DNA of 64,000 nt from Cytophagaceae bacterium. Lineage in GTDB: Bacteria; Bacteroidota; Bacteroidia; Cytophagales; Spirosomataceae. The notes under the pieces were generated by a model. That model made no database searches. It was not told where the DNA came from and saw only the letters and a program-made list of their open reading frames with translations. Below are positions 42,664-52,570 of this stretch, in pieces. The position numbers and the translations under genes were made by a program. Location of the stretch: the NCBI GenBank assembly GCA_016722655.1, contig JADKIR010000004.1, forward strand, positions 1,922,001 through 1,986,000, written 5' to 3'. Positions within the stretch are counted from its first letter, which is position 1; each line of letters begins with the position of its first letter.

Positions 42664-43929
42664 TCAGGAATTACCCAGCTTTTTTATGGCATTTACAAAA
42701 ATATCCAGCTCGGCTGTCGAAGTATAAATATTAGGTGTGATCCGGCAGCCGTGTACGCCCTGACCATCAATTCCAACTGTCCAGATTTTATGCTCATTCA
42801 AAAGTCGCTCGGCCAAAATCCCGGGCTTCATGTTTTTAAGGCCAACATTCCCGATTCCACAGGCCGTTTTACCGGAATACGGCGTGTTTATCACAACATT
42901 GGGCACATCTTTGAGTCTGTCGCTCCAGTATTCTCTCAGATATCTCAGGCGGGCTTCTTTTCGCTGAATCCTTATCATTTTCAGATAATCGATGGCGTTG
43001 AGCAAGCTGAGGTCGGTGTGTACGGCCGGAGTGCCGGTATGATTGAGTTTTCTGATGTCGGTATCTGCAAAACCTGTATCACCATAGATAGGCCACAAGT
43101 TTTTTATTTTGTCTTTTTTGACATACAAAAGCCCCACACCCAGCGGAGCACTCAGCCACTTGTGCAGGCTGGAGCCATAGTAATCGCAGCCCAATTCACT
43201 GATTTCGTATTCAAAATGCCCCACTGCATGGGCTCCGTCCACTAGCACATCTACACCGTGGAGGTGAGCCATTTCGGTGATTTTTTTGATGGGGAGAATC
43301 TGCCCCGTGATATTGATGATGTGACAAACCATCAAAAGGCGGGTTTTGGGAGTGATGGCTGCCTCATACATTTTCACGATTTCCTCGTCGTTTTCGGGAT
43401 GATTGGGCACCGAAAGCACCACGTTTTTTATACCATATCGGCGGGCCATCAACTCAAAATGCTGCAACATAGAAGGGTAGTCCTGCTCAGCCATAATGGC
43501 CTCATCGCCGGGTTTCCAGTCGTAACCAGAGATAACAGTATCCAGTGATTCGGTCGCATTGCGGGTGATTACCAGCTCTTCAAAATCGCAACCTACGACC
43601 TCGGCCAGGGCCTTTCTTACCCGCTCGTTGTCAGGAAAGCGGCTGTTTCGCATGTAATACGAGCCCAGGAGGTTGCACTCTTCCACATTTTTGAAAAAAG
43701 CCTCTTTGATGGGGACTGGCGTGATGCAATAGTACCCGTTTTCGAGATTAATAAAATCGGGATTGAGTTTATAGTCCTTTCTGATTTTTGCCCAGAAATC
43801 CTCATTCTTTGCCAATTTTAGCGGCTCAGTTTCTTTGTGCTGAGTGATAGCATTTTCAAATTCGCGGCTAAATACCGGAGCTGAAATGGCACTTAGGCCC
43901 ATAGTTTTCAGAAATTGGCGTTTGTTCAT
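42664..43929 (-). CDS. Aminotransferase class V-fold PLP enzyme (isopenicillin N epimerase-like)
   Basis: A 421-residue exported or membrane-associated PLP enzyme. It begins MNKRQFLKTMGLSAISAPVFS, a signal-like leader without a twin-arginine pair. The PLP lysine lies in SSLHKWLSAPLGVGLL, the aspartate in VDVLVDGAHAVGHFEY and the substrate region in ITRNATESLDTVISGYDW. Members act on cysteine or amino-acid substrates or as epimerases; the substrate is unknown. It precedes the DUF5916 gene on the opposite side of a 39-base gap with no clear operon relationship. Confidence 0.9.
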   Translation of the reverse strand: MNKRQFLKTMGLSAISAPVFSREFENAITQHKETEPLKLAKNEDFWAKIRKDYKLNPDFINLENGYYCITPVPIKEAFFKNVEECNLLGSYYMRNSRFPDNERVRKALAEVVGCDFEELVITRNATESLDTVISGYDWKPGDEAIMAEQDYPSMLQHFELMARRYGIKNVVLSVPNHPENDEEIVKMYEAAITPKTRLLMVCHIINITGQILPIKKITEMAHLHGVDVLVDGAHAVGHFEYEISELGCDYYGSSLHKWLSAPLGVGLLYVKKDKIKNLWPIYGDTGFADTDIRKLNHTGTPAVHTDLSLLNAIDYLKMIRIQRKEARLRYLREYWSDRLKDVPNVVINTPYSGKTACGIGNVGLKNMKPGILAERLLNEHKIWTVGIDGQGVHGCRITPNIYTSTAELDIFVNAIKKLGNS

Positions 43930-43968
43930 ATAAAAGGGCAGGTTTTTAGGGCAATTTAAGAAAAAACC

Positions 43969-46167
43969 CTACACATTCCACCAATAGGTAAATTTCAGTA
44001 CAATCGCACGGTTTTTAGCTATAAAGCTGTCTGCGTAGTAGTTATCGGTATAAACCAGATACAGGTCAGAGGCCGGGCTATATCGCCACTGGAAGCGGGC
44101 GTTTACATTGAAATTGTTGGTTTGGCTGTTGTACTGCATAAAATTGGTAAAAAACAGCTTATTGGTAAACGTCACATCAATTCTGGGGCCTATCAACCAT
44201 AGATTATGCTTGCTGTTGAGCAGTTTTTCTGACAGTCGCTGGTCTTCAAAAAATGTCAATCTGTTGAGCGAACTTCTGAACGCCACCGCTACATAAGGCT
44301 GAAACCTGTAAGCCAGTTCGCCCTCCAGCCGGAGTCTTTTGCCATCGGCATAATACCCACCGTACCGGGTCTGGAACGAATATGTAAACAGAGCCTGCGG
44401 CTTGGAGGCAAAGACCGTACCCCAGGATTTCCAGCGATGCACCTGCCCTGAGTCGAGAATAAAGCCTTTGTAGCCGGTCGGGTCAAAGTCGTTGTTGAGC
44501 TTCACGTAGTCAGTAGCAGTCCAGATCGAAAACGTAGCCTGTGACCTCAAATTGAGCTTATAACCTATCACATTGGTGTTTTCCTGGGTATCAAACAAGC
44601 CTTTGTTGAGATATAACGAAACCATGGCATTGGGGCCATGAGAAAGAATCCTGGAGCCTTTCGGGAAAAACAAATACTCGGCAGTAGGTAAAAAGTAAAC
44701 ATAATTTTTCCTTCGTATAAATCCCACTTCATCGCCGGCCACTTTTCTGTCCACATTTTCATAAGTCATACCCAGCGTGTATTCTTTACGCAAATAGGCG
44801 ATATTGACCGAGCTCACATTGTTGTTTTGGTTAATATCGGGCGAAAAAGTCTTCAGCCAGAAGGCCTTTCCCTGCCAGCGGTTGTCGGCTGATGCCAGAT
44901 AATACTCCAGGCCGGTGGTGCGATTGTAGGGAGCAATCTGCAGATTATCAGGGGTTTCTTTTTGTGAGGAAGACTCCCTGTCCACATAAATGCCACCGAC
45001 ATAAGACCGTTTAAAAACCTTTCTTTGCAAAGAAATCACGCTGTACATGGAGCCGGTTTCTCCTTCGGTGTTTTTGCCTGTGAGCATGTTCATGGCACCC
45101 ACCCGCCAGTTGGAATTGATCTTTCCGCTGATTTTTGAGCCATAATAAATGGGGGCATCGAGACCCACTCTTCTCGAAAAGAAAGGTCGTAAGTTTGATG
45201 AACCGAAATTGTTAAAAATATCTCCGTTTTCGATAAAAAACTGCCTTCTTTCGGGGAAAAATAACTCAAAACGGTCGAGGTTGGTTTGCTGTACATCCAC
45301 TTCCACCTGCGAAAAATCAGGCATCACCGTGAGGTCAAGATTGAGCGAGGAGGTAAGCCCCACTTTGGCATCAAAACCCACACCCGGGTCAAATTTTGTA
45401 TCCTTTCCGGTCGAAAAATCTTTGCTGGTTCCGGAATATACAAAGGGTATCAGACTGATATTGGCTCCGGGTGATGGGGGAGGAGTGTCCCAAACCAGGT
45501 TTCCGGTAAACGCCAGAGAGGCCGTAGGAAATTGTCGGGGAATGGGCGTCCAGCTTGATTTTTCGGTGGTTTTAAGGTCCAGTCGGCTGAAATTCAGCCC
45601 CCAGCTTTTTTCGCCTTCTTTATATCTCAGTGTTTTGAAAGGAATAGCCGCTTCCCAAACCCATTTTCCATCATCAAAACCAACTTCTGACTGCCATTTA
45701 TTGTCCCAGCTGAGATTGATTGCACTGCCGTTTGACATGAGTCCATCCCACTGTCCACCCCGGGCATTGGAGCCAAAAGAGAAGCCGGTAGTGAGGTCAT
45801 TAAAAGTGTCAAAAAACAATAAGTCGTTGTCATTTCGTCCAAAATTCCAGTCTCGTTTCATCGATTCCACCATATTGGAGCCTTTGAAATGGTTGTAATT
45901 GATAAACAGCAGATAGAGGTTTTTATCGTCGTAGGTAAACATCACGTCGGTCTTGACAAAAGCTTTTGAGGTATCCATTGGCAGCACCTGGAAAAAGTCG
46001 GTGGCAATCTGGCACTGTTTCCAGATAGCTTCATCGGCTTTTCCGTCAATTTTTATGGATTGATTGGTTTTTTTGATATAATAGTTAAAATCGTTGTTCT
46101 TTTTTTGAGAAAAGGCAAGAAAAACTGACAGCAAGAGCCAGAACGATAAAGTGATTTTTTTGAACAT
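43969..46167 (-). CDS. DUF5916 outer-membrane protein with CBM9-like N-domain
   Basis: A 732-residue exported protein. After the signal comes a CBM9-like domain (SIKIDGKADEAIWKQCQIAT, then KSWGLNFSRLDLKT), and from about residue 230 a large beta-barrel: DFSQVEVDVQQTNLDRFELF, FPERRQFFIENGDIFN and repeated amphipathic strands to a final VLKFTYWWNV. DUF5916 proteins are widespread in Bacteroidota and presumed outer-membrane carbohydrate handlers, though proof is lacking. The gene stands alone. Confidence 0.88.
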   Translation of the reverse strand: MFKKITLSFWLLLSVFLAFSQKKNNDFNYYIKKTNQSIKIDGKADEAIWKQCQIATDFFQVLPMDTSKAFVKTDVMFTYDDKNLYLLFINYNHFKGSNMVESMKRDWNFGRNDNDLLFFDTFNDLTTGFSFGSNARGGQWDGLMSNGSAINLSWDNKWQSEVGFDDGKWVWEAAIPFKTLRYKEGEKSWGLNFSRLDLKTTEKSSWTPIPRQFPTASLAFTGNLVWDTPPPSPGANISLIPFVYSGTSKDFSTGKDTKFDPGVGFDAKVGLTSSLNLDLTVMPDFSQVEVDVQQTNLDRFELFFPERRQFFIENGDIFNNFGSSNLRPFFSRRVGLDAPIYYGSKISGKINSNWRVGAMNMLTGKNTEGETGSMYSVISLQRKVFKRSYVGGIYVDRESSSQKETPDNLQIAPYNRTTGLEYYLASADNRWQGKAFWLKTFSPDINQNNNVSSVNIAYLRKEYTLGMTYENVDRKVAGDEVGFIRRKNYVYFLPTAEYLFFPKGSRILSHGPNAMVSLYLNKGLFDTQENTNVIGYKLNLRSQATFSIWTATDYVKLNNDFDPTGYKGFILDSGQVHRWKSWGTVFASKPQALFTYSFQTRYGGYYADGKRLRLEGELAYRFQPYVAVAFRSSLNRLTFFEDQRLSEKLLNSKHNLWLIGPRIDVTFTNKLFFTNFMQYNSQTNNFNVNARFQWRYSPASDLYLVYTDNYYADSFIAKNRAIVLKFTYWWNV

Positions 46168-46298
46168 TTATAGGGTAATTATTAGTAGTTTTGTCGAAAA
46201 TTTCAAAAATACAAAAGTAGCTTATTATTCTTAATCAAGGACACACCTTATCTTTTGAATCCCGGATTTTATCTACTTTTTTAAAATTATTTAATATT

Positions 46299-46814
46299 AT
46301 GCAAATATCTGATAAAAAAGTAGTTACCATTTCGTATGAATTGTACATCGAAAGTCCTGAAAATGAGTTTGAAATAGTAGAAGTAGCCGGTGAAGATGCT
46401 CCTATGGTTTTCCTTTTCGGACACAGCGGTTTACCCGGCGATTTTGAAAACCAGCTTTCAGGTAAATCAGAAGGTGATGAGTTTGATTTTGTGTTGGAGC
46501 CACAGGCAGGTTTCGGGGAACTTAACGAGGAAGACATCGCCGATTTTCCTTTGGACATGTTTAAAATAGAAGATGGTGAAGTGCCTGCCAATATGTTGGA
46601 TTTGGGCAACTTTATTCCGTTTACCAACGAAGACGGCAGTAAAATTACGGGTAGGGTACATTCCGTTGATGAACAGACCGTTAGGGTTGATTTTAATCAC
46701 CCATTGGCCGGAAAAACGCTCAAATTTGAAGGTAAAGTATTGAGTATAAGAGAAGCCACACCTGAAGAAATCGACCATGGCCACGTGCATGGCGAAGGTG
46801 GGCATCAACATTGA
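46299..46814 (+). CDS. SlyD-like FKBP-type peptidyl-prolyl isomerase
   Basis: A 171-residue protein with the FKBP core split by an IF domain: VVTISYELYI, LFGHSGLPGDFENQLSGKSE, DFVLEPQAGFGELNEED and DFNHPLAGKTLKFEG. The C-terminus HGHVHGEGGHQH is histidine-rich and may bind nickel, as in SlyD, which helps hydrogenase maturation in E. coli. The hyp genes are 8 kb away, so a link is only suggestive. It ends in a bidirectional terminator. Confidence 0.92.
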   Translation: MQISDKKVVTISYELYIESPENEFEIVEVAGEDAPMVFLFGHSGLPGDFENQLSGKSEGDEFDFVLEPQAGFGELNEEDIADFPLDMFKIEDGEVPANMLDLGNFIPFTNEDGSKITGRVHSVDEQTVRVDFNHPLAGKTLKFEGKVLSIREATPEEIDHGHVHGEGGHQH

Positions 46815-46827
46815 TTGAAAAGATAAA

Positions 46828-46867
46828 AAAAGAGACCAAAAGATAAAAATCTGTTTGGTCTCTTTTG
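46828..46867. terminator. Bidirectional terminator between slyD-like and DUF805 genes
   Basis: AAAAGAGACCAAA (46828-46840) pairs with TTTGGTCTCTTTT (46854-46866) over 13 bases. Confidence 0.88.
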
Positions 46868-46887
46868 GTAAATAATACTCCAAAAAC

Positions 46888-47298
46888 TTATTGTCCTATA
46901 TTCTGAATCATAGAATCGTCATTGTTGTTGTTGCCAATTCCTTTTGGATTAGGGCCATATTCATTTTCGCCGTCTTGACTGTTGGTAACTAATAATACCA
47001 GTAACCAAATAATACCAGCCACAGGAATCAAAAATACCAAAAAATACCAGCCACTTTTGCCAATATCGTGCAATCTTCGAACAGCAACTGCTAAACTAGG
47101 AATCAGAGAAGCAAGGCTATATAATACGGATACAAAATACATAAAATACATTCCTTCCCCATGGAACATCATTCCCATCAATCCATATGAAATAATAATA
47201 TTAAATAAAGTAAAATACCAATATTCACTTCTGCGGGCTCTCCCTTCAAAATCGGCGTAGTGAAATCTAAATGCGTTGAGATAATAATTAAATGCCAT
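46888..47298 (-). CDS. DUF805 membrane protein
   Basis: A 136-residue membrane protein with four hydrophobic segments. DFEGRARRSEYWYFTLFNII, LAVAVRRLHDIGKSGWYFLV and DGENEYGPNPKG are DUF805 hallmarks. The C-terminus NNNNDDSMIQNIGQ is acidic. It is a paralogue of the next gene and probably transcribed with it and the RDD gene (gap 81 bases). Confidence 0.92.
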   Translation of the reverse strand: MAFNYYLNAFRFHYADFEGRARRSEYWYFTLFNIIISYGLMGMMFHGEGMYFMYFVSVLYSLASLIPSLAVAVRRLHDIGKSGWYFLVFLIPVAGIIWLLVLLVTNSQDGENEYGPNPKGIGNNNNDDSMIQNIGQ

Positions 47299-47379
47299 AA
47301 TTGTTTTATTTTAGAGGTTTTCCTATTTGTAAGGCTTTTCGGTTCCGCCATTTTGATTTATAAACAATACAAATTAAAA

Positions 47380-47778
47380 TCAAGATTCATTACCAATCTG
47401 ACTTATCAGATCGTCTTCAGTTTCGCCATTGATTCCGTATGGATTTGGACCATATTCGTTTTCTCCGATTTCACTTTCTCTTACTGCAAGTATTATATTC
47501 CAGATAGGAACAATGTAATTAACTCCACTTTTCCCACTGTCATGCATGCGTCTGAAACCAACGGCCAGGGAGGGCAAAAATGCGATTAACCTATAGCCAA
47601 TATTGAAAATGCCATAATTGCCATCAGGAGAATACGTTTCGAACATTTGGTCTATATATGGGGTCAGTAACGAAACAAACAGGTGAAAAAAGAAAAAATT
47701 CCAGAATTCGGCACGACTGGCCCGGCCGTCAAAGGTTGCGTATCGGGCAAAGCCCCCAAAATAGTATTTTATATTCAT
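47380..47778 (-). CDS. DUF805 membrane protein, second copy
   Basis: A 132-residue DUF805 protein (TFDGRASRAEFWNFFFFHL, LAVGFRRMHDSGKSG, GENEYGPNPYGI). It is more divergent than its neighbour, with a shorter loop before the second helix. The tandem pair probably arose by duplication. It lies 18 bases after the RDD gene on the same strand, so one transcript is likely. Confidence 0.92.
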   Translation of the reverse strand: MNIKYYFGGFARYATFDGRASRAEFWNFFFFHLFVSLLTPYIDQMFETYSPDGNYGIFNIGYRLIAFLPSLAVGFRRMHDSGKSGVNYIVPIWNIILAVRESEIGENEYGPNPYGINGETEDDLISQIGNES

Positions 47779-47796
47779 GTGATTTAAAAAAATTAG

Positions 47797-48564
47797 TTAC
47801 TCTTCTATGGATACCCGGTTGTAATCACTCAGTAAGTCTTTCAAAAATTGAATGTCATTGTCCTGTGTTTCTATATTCAAAATTTCCTTTACTCGTTTTG
47901 ACAATTTTGATGCCAACTGATAATCAATGTTTTTCTCAGATTTTTCCATCAGATTCTGAATGATCGTCATGTCTTTATCAGAGAGTTTTATTACCTGCGG
48001 ATATTTGATCTGATAATTTTGGCGTTTGTTGGCATAAGCATAAATCGTATCTTCTATACTAAAGTGATTTTCTCTTGTACTTACAATATAAGTTCCGGCG
48101 GCAAGATCACCGAGGCGTTGTTGATTTTTAGTATTTGTGATGGCTATAATCCCCACGGCTGGACTGAAAACTGAAAGGCCTGCAAAAAGAGGAGAAACTA
48201 AAATCAGAATCATAAAAATGTAACCATCGGCCAGCAGAAACATCCATCTTACCGCACATTGGCTGAATGAGGGCACACTTCCGTCGTTACCGATTACTTT
48301 GATTTTCATGGCCATTTTGCCTAAAGTCTGGCCTTTTAGAAGCCACTCAGATAATAATGTATAAAAATATAAAGGGATAAAAGCCAAAAAACTCAAAATG
48401 TAGTTGGAAGAAAAAATGTCAAACCGGAAGGTTTGGGTGATAAGAAAAAAGTAACCGATTTTAAAACCCCAGTCAATTACATAAGCTGCTACACGACTTC
48501 CAAAACCTGCGAGATTAAAATTCAGGTCAATATTTAAAAAAGTTGGAATATTTATTGTATTCAT
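47797..48564 (-). CDS. RDD family membrane protein
   Basis: A 255-residue membrane protein. The RDD domain (residues 18-165) has GSRVAAYVIDWGFKIGYFFL, WLLKGQTLGKMAMKIKVIGN and QQRLGDLAAGTYIVS, the three conserved blocks; a soluble C-terminal helical tail of about 70 residues follows. It is first of a minus-strand trio with two DUF805 proteins and divergent from the SpoIIM operon, an arrangement common in Bacteroidota. Function unknown. Confidence 0.9.
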   Translation of the reverse strand: MNTINIPTFLNIDLNFNLAGFGSRVAAYVIDWGFKIGYFFLITQTFRFDIFSSNYILSFLAFIPLYFYTLLSEWLLKGQTLGKMAMKIKVIGNDGSVPSFSQCAVRWMFLLADGYIFMILILVSPLFAGLSVFSPAVGIIAITNTKNQQRLGDLAAGTYIVSTRENHFSIEDTIYAYANKRQNYQIKYPQVIKLSDKDMTIIQNLMEKSEKNIDYQLASKLSKRVKEILNIETQDNDIQFLKDLLSDYNRVSIEE

Positions 48565-48596
48565 TTTGTAAGTTTATCAGGAAAAACTTATTCTTG

Positions 48597-48628
48597 CAAA
48601 CATATTTTTTAATTTTTTCAAAATCAAT
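48597..48628 (-). promoter_or_regulatory. Promoter of the RDD/DUF805 operon
   Basis: Minus strand ATTG (48625-48628), 20-base spacer, TATGTTTG (48597-48604), 33 bases before the ATG. Confidence 0.5.
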
Positions 48629-48668
48629 GCCAAACCATACAAAATAGGCTAAATCATTAAGATTCAAA

Positions 48669-49664
48669 ATGCGTGAAACCACATTTATTGACCGCAACCG
48701 CACCAAATGGCTTTCGATAGAGAGTGAGGAAAAAAACCAGCCCGATGAGATGGCCTCTGATTTCATTGACCTCACCAGCGATTTATCTTATGCCCAATCT
48801 CACTATCCGCATTCCAAAATCACAAGTTATCTCAATTTTCTTGCTTCAAAAATTTACAAATCTATATTTGAAACCAAATCAAAATCACTCTTCAAAACAT
48901 TCTGGAAAACCGACTTTCCGCTCATCATCGGTCATAATCGTAAAGTATTGATAGCCAGCTCTGTATTTTTTATTCTTTTTGTGATTTTAGGGGCCATTTG
49001 CTCTGTACTGGAAGTTGATTTTATAGATTCTGTGCTGGGCTCGGGTTATGTCGAAATCACAGAAAACAACATTCGACGTGGAAAACCCTTCGATATTTAT
49101 GCCAGCGAGCAACCTTTAAAAATGTTCCTGACTATTTTCTCCAACAATTTTTTTGTGGGCCTCATTATCTATATTTCCGGTGCTCTGGTGGGTATTGGCA
49201 CTTTTTATCATACTTTCAAAAACGGACTCATGGTCGGTACATTTCTAACCATGTTTTTTGAGCACAATCTGGGTTATCAGGCTTTTGCTGTAATCATGCT
49301 TCATGGTACATTGGAGCTTATGGGTTTGGTTTTGGAAACTATGGCCGGCCTCATTCTGGGTTTAAGTTTTTTGTTTCCTCATACACTTACCCGGTGGCAA
49401 GCCTTTAAAAAAGGGCTCATCGAGAGTGGAAAAATCTTTATCGGTGTGTTTCCCATTACCTTGCTGGCGGCCTTTATTGAGAGCTTTATCACCAGGCTAG
49501 GTAATACCGGTTTTCAAAATATTCCTCTGTATATCAGTGTCTTACTTATTATGATTTTAATTGCTAGTTGGGTTTTTATCATATATTATTTTTTTATATA
49601 CAGTAAAAAACTTAGTCAAAAAGTCCCGTTGGAAGAATACCTGAAATCTACACCGGATTTATGA
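48669..49664 (+). CDS. SpoIIM family membrane protein
   Basis: A 331-residue protein of the stage II sporulation protein M family, used outside sporulation in most bacteria. The N-terminal 90 residues are soluble, then six or so helices include GALVGIGTFYHTFKNGLMVG and MLHGTLELMGLVLETMAGLI, characteristic of the family. It is the first gene of a five-gene operon whose members overlap by four or more bases. Confidence 0.92.
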   Translation: MRETTFIDRNRTKWLSIESEEKNQPDEMASDFIDLTSDLSYAQSHYPHSKITSYLNFLASKIYKSIFETKSKSLFKTFWKTDFPLIIGHNRKVLIASSVFFILFVILGAICSVLEVDFIDSVLGSGYVEITENNIRRGKPFDIYASEQPLKMFLTIFSNNFFVGLIIYISGALVGIGTFYHTFKNGLMVGTFLTMFFEHNLGYQAFAVIMLHGTLELMGLVLETMAGLILGLSFLFPHTLTRWQAFKKGLIESGKIFIGVFPITLLAAFIESFITRLGNTGFQNIPLYISVLLIMILIASWVFIIYYFFIYSKKLSQKVPLEEYLKSTPDL

Positions 49665-50350
49665 AAATTTTCGGATTGATAATATTTTTGTTTCTTGCCT
49701 CAGAGGTGGTCTTTGCCAATCCTGTGCGAGACACTACCGTTAATAATCTGATCAGAAAAGAACCTGAATTATGGTATGTTAATCTGCCACCACCAAAAGT
49801 CAAAACTACCATAGACTCCACCAAAAAAGAGCCTGAGAGCTTTGATAGGGAGGAAGCCAGACAAATCCCTGCATATTTAGATGATTTTTTGACAGTAATT
49901 TTATGGCTGTTTTTGGGAGTTTTTGTTTTGGGAATAATCTATATAATCATAAAAAGTAATTTCGATTTTAGTTTTTTCAGGAAAAAAAATGATGAACTCG
50001 AAGAAATTATTACAGAAGAAACCAGAATTGATTCTACCGAACAACTTGACCGCATTGGCTTTGAAGATCAAATTAATAAGGCTGAAAACGCTCAAAACTA
50101 CAGGCTGGCAGTAAGGCTATACTATTTGTGGCTGATTCATAAATTGGCCCAGAGAAAATTTGTGAAATTTCATGTCAATAAAACCAACCATGATTATGTA
50201 AAAGAACTTAGAAACACCAAATATTCCGGTGAGTTTTCACATTGCACCCGATTGTACAATTTTGTATGGTTTGGAGAATTTGATCTTGATTCCCTGCAGT
50301 ATCAAAGTCTTAAAAATGATTTCAGCACACTTTTAAATAAAATTTTATGA
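49661..50350 (+). CDS. DUF4129 membrane protein
   Basis: A 229-residue protein: signal-like leader, one central transmembrane helix (about 78-98), and a C-terminal soluble DUF4129 domain with LYYLWLIHKLAQRKFVKFHV and YNFVWFGEFDLDS. Overlaps the previous gene by four bases and the next by four. A component of a MoxR/DUF58 operon; role not established. Confidence 0.9.
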   Translation: MKIFGLIIFLFLASEVVFANPVRDTTVNNLIRKEPELWYVNLPPPKVKTTIDSTKKEPESFDREEARQIPAYLDDFLTVILWLFLGVFVLGIIYIIIKSNFDFSFFRKKNDELEEIITEETRIDSTEQLDRIGFEDQINKAENAQNYRLAVRLYYLWLIHKLAQRKFVKFHVNKTNHDYVKELRNTKYSGEFSHCTRLYNFVWFGEFDLDSLQYQSLKNDFSTLLNKIL

Positions 50351-51624
50351 AAACTAAAATTGTGTTGATAAGTCTTTTTCTATTGCTTTTGGCCGGATTG
50401 GCCTACATTCTAACCAGAAAGACTCAACCCGTAATCAATAGAGAATTTGACCGGAAAATGAGGTTTTCTACCAATACTTACCGACCCTATGACATCAGGT
50501 TTTTTGCGGAACAGGTGAGGAAAAATGCCAAAAAAGGATATGAAATAAACACCGAAAAGCCTGACGATTACAATAAGAAACTGGATGATTCGGAAAAATT
50601 GATGATCATAAGCTCGCCACATTTTTTGCCCAACGACGAAGAAACCTGGCGAATCCTGGATTTTGTCGATGCAGGTAATCTGGTGTTTATAAGTAGTTTA
50701 AATATCTCACCGGTATTTCTTGATTCATTGTTGGTGCCCGAGCAAGCTTCCTCGTTTTACAATAATTATCCTCCCACTCCTTATGACACTGATTCCCTTT
50801 CTATCATTTGGAATAAATCAAAAAACGACTCATCACAAGCAATTTTTACCTATCCTGGCCATGATTTTAACAGTTATTCTTCTTATGTTTTAGACAAAAG
50901 TGAAATGGTCGAATGGCTTTCAAAAAGCAATACGGGAGAACTGGCATTGGGTAGAGTAAATTATGGCGATGGTTATATTTATTTTTTGGAAAAGCCCATC
51001 ACACTCACCAATTATTTTCTTTTGCATAAACAAAACTATCGGTACTTTAACCGTCTCTGGGAACAGTTGGAAGGCGATAAACGCAAGGTAATATGGGATG
51101 AGTTCTATCTGCGGCACACTATCCAAAGACCCAATGCGGAATTTGAAAAACCGGGAGAAAGTTATTTTTGGCAGGTAATAAGCAAACATCCGCCTCTCAA
51201 ATGGGCCATTTTGACCTTCCTGTTGGGCATAGGTTTGTATATTTTGATACATTTCAGAAGATTACAGGTGCCCATTAGAATCATACCCGAAAACAAAAAT
51301 ACCTCATTTGGTTTTGTAGAGGCCTTGTCAAGTTTGTATTGGAAACAGCAGGACCACAAGCTAATAGCCGATAAGATTGTGGTTCAATTTCACGAGTATT
51401 TACACAGTCAATACAGGATTTTTGCCAAAGATCTGAATCGTGAAAATGCAGGGAAAATTGCTCAGAAAATAAATGGAAAATTAGAAGATTTAGAGGAGAT
51501 TATCTCTCAAATCAATATTATCAATGCATCGACAGAAATTTCTAAAAACGAATTGATGAATTTTTACAAAGACGTATTTAAATACATATCACATGGAAGA
51601 AGAAATATTCAAAAACCGGATTGA
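50347..51624 (+). CDS. DUF4350 protein
   Basis: A 425-residue protein with a signal/anchor helix at the N-terminus, a substrate-binding-like DUF4350 domain (PYDIRFFAEQVRKNA, IISSPHFLPNDEETWRILDF, ALGRVNYGDGYIYFLEKPIT), a transmembrane helix at about 282-302, and a cytoplasmic tail. Overlaps the MoxR gene by 32 bases. Confidence 0.9.
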   Translation: MKTKIVLISLFLLLLAGLAYILTRKTQPVINREFDRKMRFSTNTYRPYDIRFFAEQVRKNAKKGYEINTEKPDDYNKKLDDSEKLMIISSPHFLPNDEETWRILDFVDAGNLVFISSLNISPVFLDSLLVPEQASSFYNNYPPTPYDTDSLSIIWNKSKNDSSQAIFTYPGHDFNSYSSYVLDKSEMVEWLSKSNTGELALGRVNYGDGYIYFLEKPITLTNYFLLHKQNYRYFNRLWEQLEGDKRKVIWDEFYLRHTIQRPNAEFEKPGESYFWQVISKHPPLKWAILTFLLGIGLYILIHFRRLQVPIRIIPENKNTSFGFVEALSSLYWKQQDHKLIADKIVVQFHEYLHSQYRIFAKDLNRENAGKIAQKINGKLEDLEEIISQINIINASTEISKNELMNFYKDVFKYISHGRRNIQKPD

Positions 51625-52570
51625 CCTCACCGAGCTTTCTGAGTCGGTACAGAAAATCAAAGCTGAGCTTGGCAAAGTAATAGTGGGGCAGGAAGATACC
51701 ATTGAGCTCATGATTGCCAGTATTCTTTGTGGCGGGCATGTATTGCTCGAAGGAGTACCGGGTGTAGCCAAAACACTGACAGCTAAGTTATTGTCGCAGT
51801 CACTTGATGCCAGTTTTAAAAGAATCCAGTTTACACCTGACCTTATGCCTTCTGACGTATTGGGTACTTCGGTGTTTAATCCCAAAACGCTGGAATTTGA
51901 ATATAAACGCGGCCCAGTTTTCGCCAACTTGATTTTGATTGACGAAATCAACCGTTCGCCTGCAAAAACGCAGGCGGCATTATTTGAATTAATGGAAGAA
52001 AAACAGGTGACAATTGATGGGCAAACCTACCTCATGGAAGAGCCTTTTCTGGTTATTGCCACTCAGAATCCCATAGAGCAGGAAGGCACATACAGGCTTC
52101 CGGAAGGTCAGTTAGACCGGTTTTTTATGAAAATATTGGTTGATTACCCCAGCCCGGCTGATGAGATTGATTTACTCAGGAAATTTAACTATACTTCGCA
52201 TGTGGATCTTTCGGGTTCAGTGAAACCTATTTTGAAAAAAAGCCGATTGCTCAAACTGAGAAAAACAATTAGAGAAATTGTGGTTGACGAGGAATTGCTG
52301 AAATTTATATCGAGCATTGTACTTGCCACAAGAAATCACAAACAGATTGAGTTAGGGGCATCGCCAAGAGCAGCTTTGGCATTGATGCTGGCTGCAAAAG
52401 TATGGGCCGCTATGGCCGCACGCGACTTTGTTATACCAGAGGATATTAAAACCGTAGGAATCCCGGTACTCAGGCACCGAATTATCCTGACCGCCGATGC
52501 CGAAATGGAAGGATCAACCGAAGACGAAATCCTGAACGAAATATTTAATTCCATCGAAATTCCAAGATGA
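51593..52570 (+). CDS. MoxR family AAA+ ATPase
   Basis: A 325-residue MoxR ATPase. The P-loop GVPGVAKT is at residues 54-61, Walker B is LILIDEINRSPAKTQAALFE, and the sensor and arginine-finger segments ATQNPIEQEGTYRLPEGQLDR are present. MoxR proteins act as chaperones for partner complexes, often with DUF58 and von Willebrand-type proteins. The start overlaps DUF4350 by 32 bases; it overlaps DUF58 by four. Confidence 0.96.
   Translation: MEEEIFKNRIDLTELSESVQKIKAELGKVIVGQEDTIELMIASILCGGHVLLEGVPGVAKTLTAKLLSQSLDASFKRIQFTPDLMPSDVLGTSVFNPKTLEFEYKRGPVFANLILIDEINRSPAKTQAALFELMEEKQVTIDGQTYLMEEPFLVIATQNPIEQEGTYRLPEGQLDRFFMKILVDYPSPADEIDLLRKFNYTSHVDLSGSVKPILKKSRLLKLRKTIREIVVDEELLKFISSIVLATRNHKQIELGASPRAALALMLAAKVWAAMAARDFVIPEDIKTVGIPVLRHRIILTADAEMEGSTEDEILNEIFNSIEIPR

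Noticed and set aside
45149..45898. A 249-residue plus-strand open frame inside the DUF5916 gene
   Set aside because: It is antisense to an intact gene with clear domain evidence and has no recognisable features.
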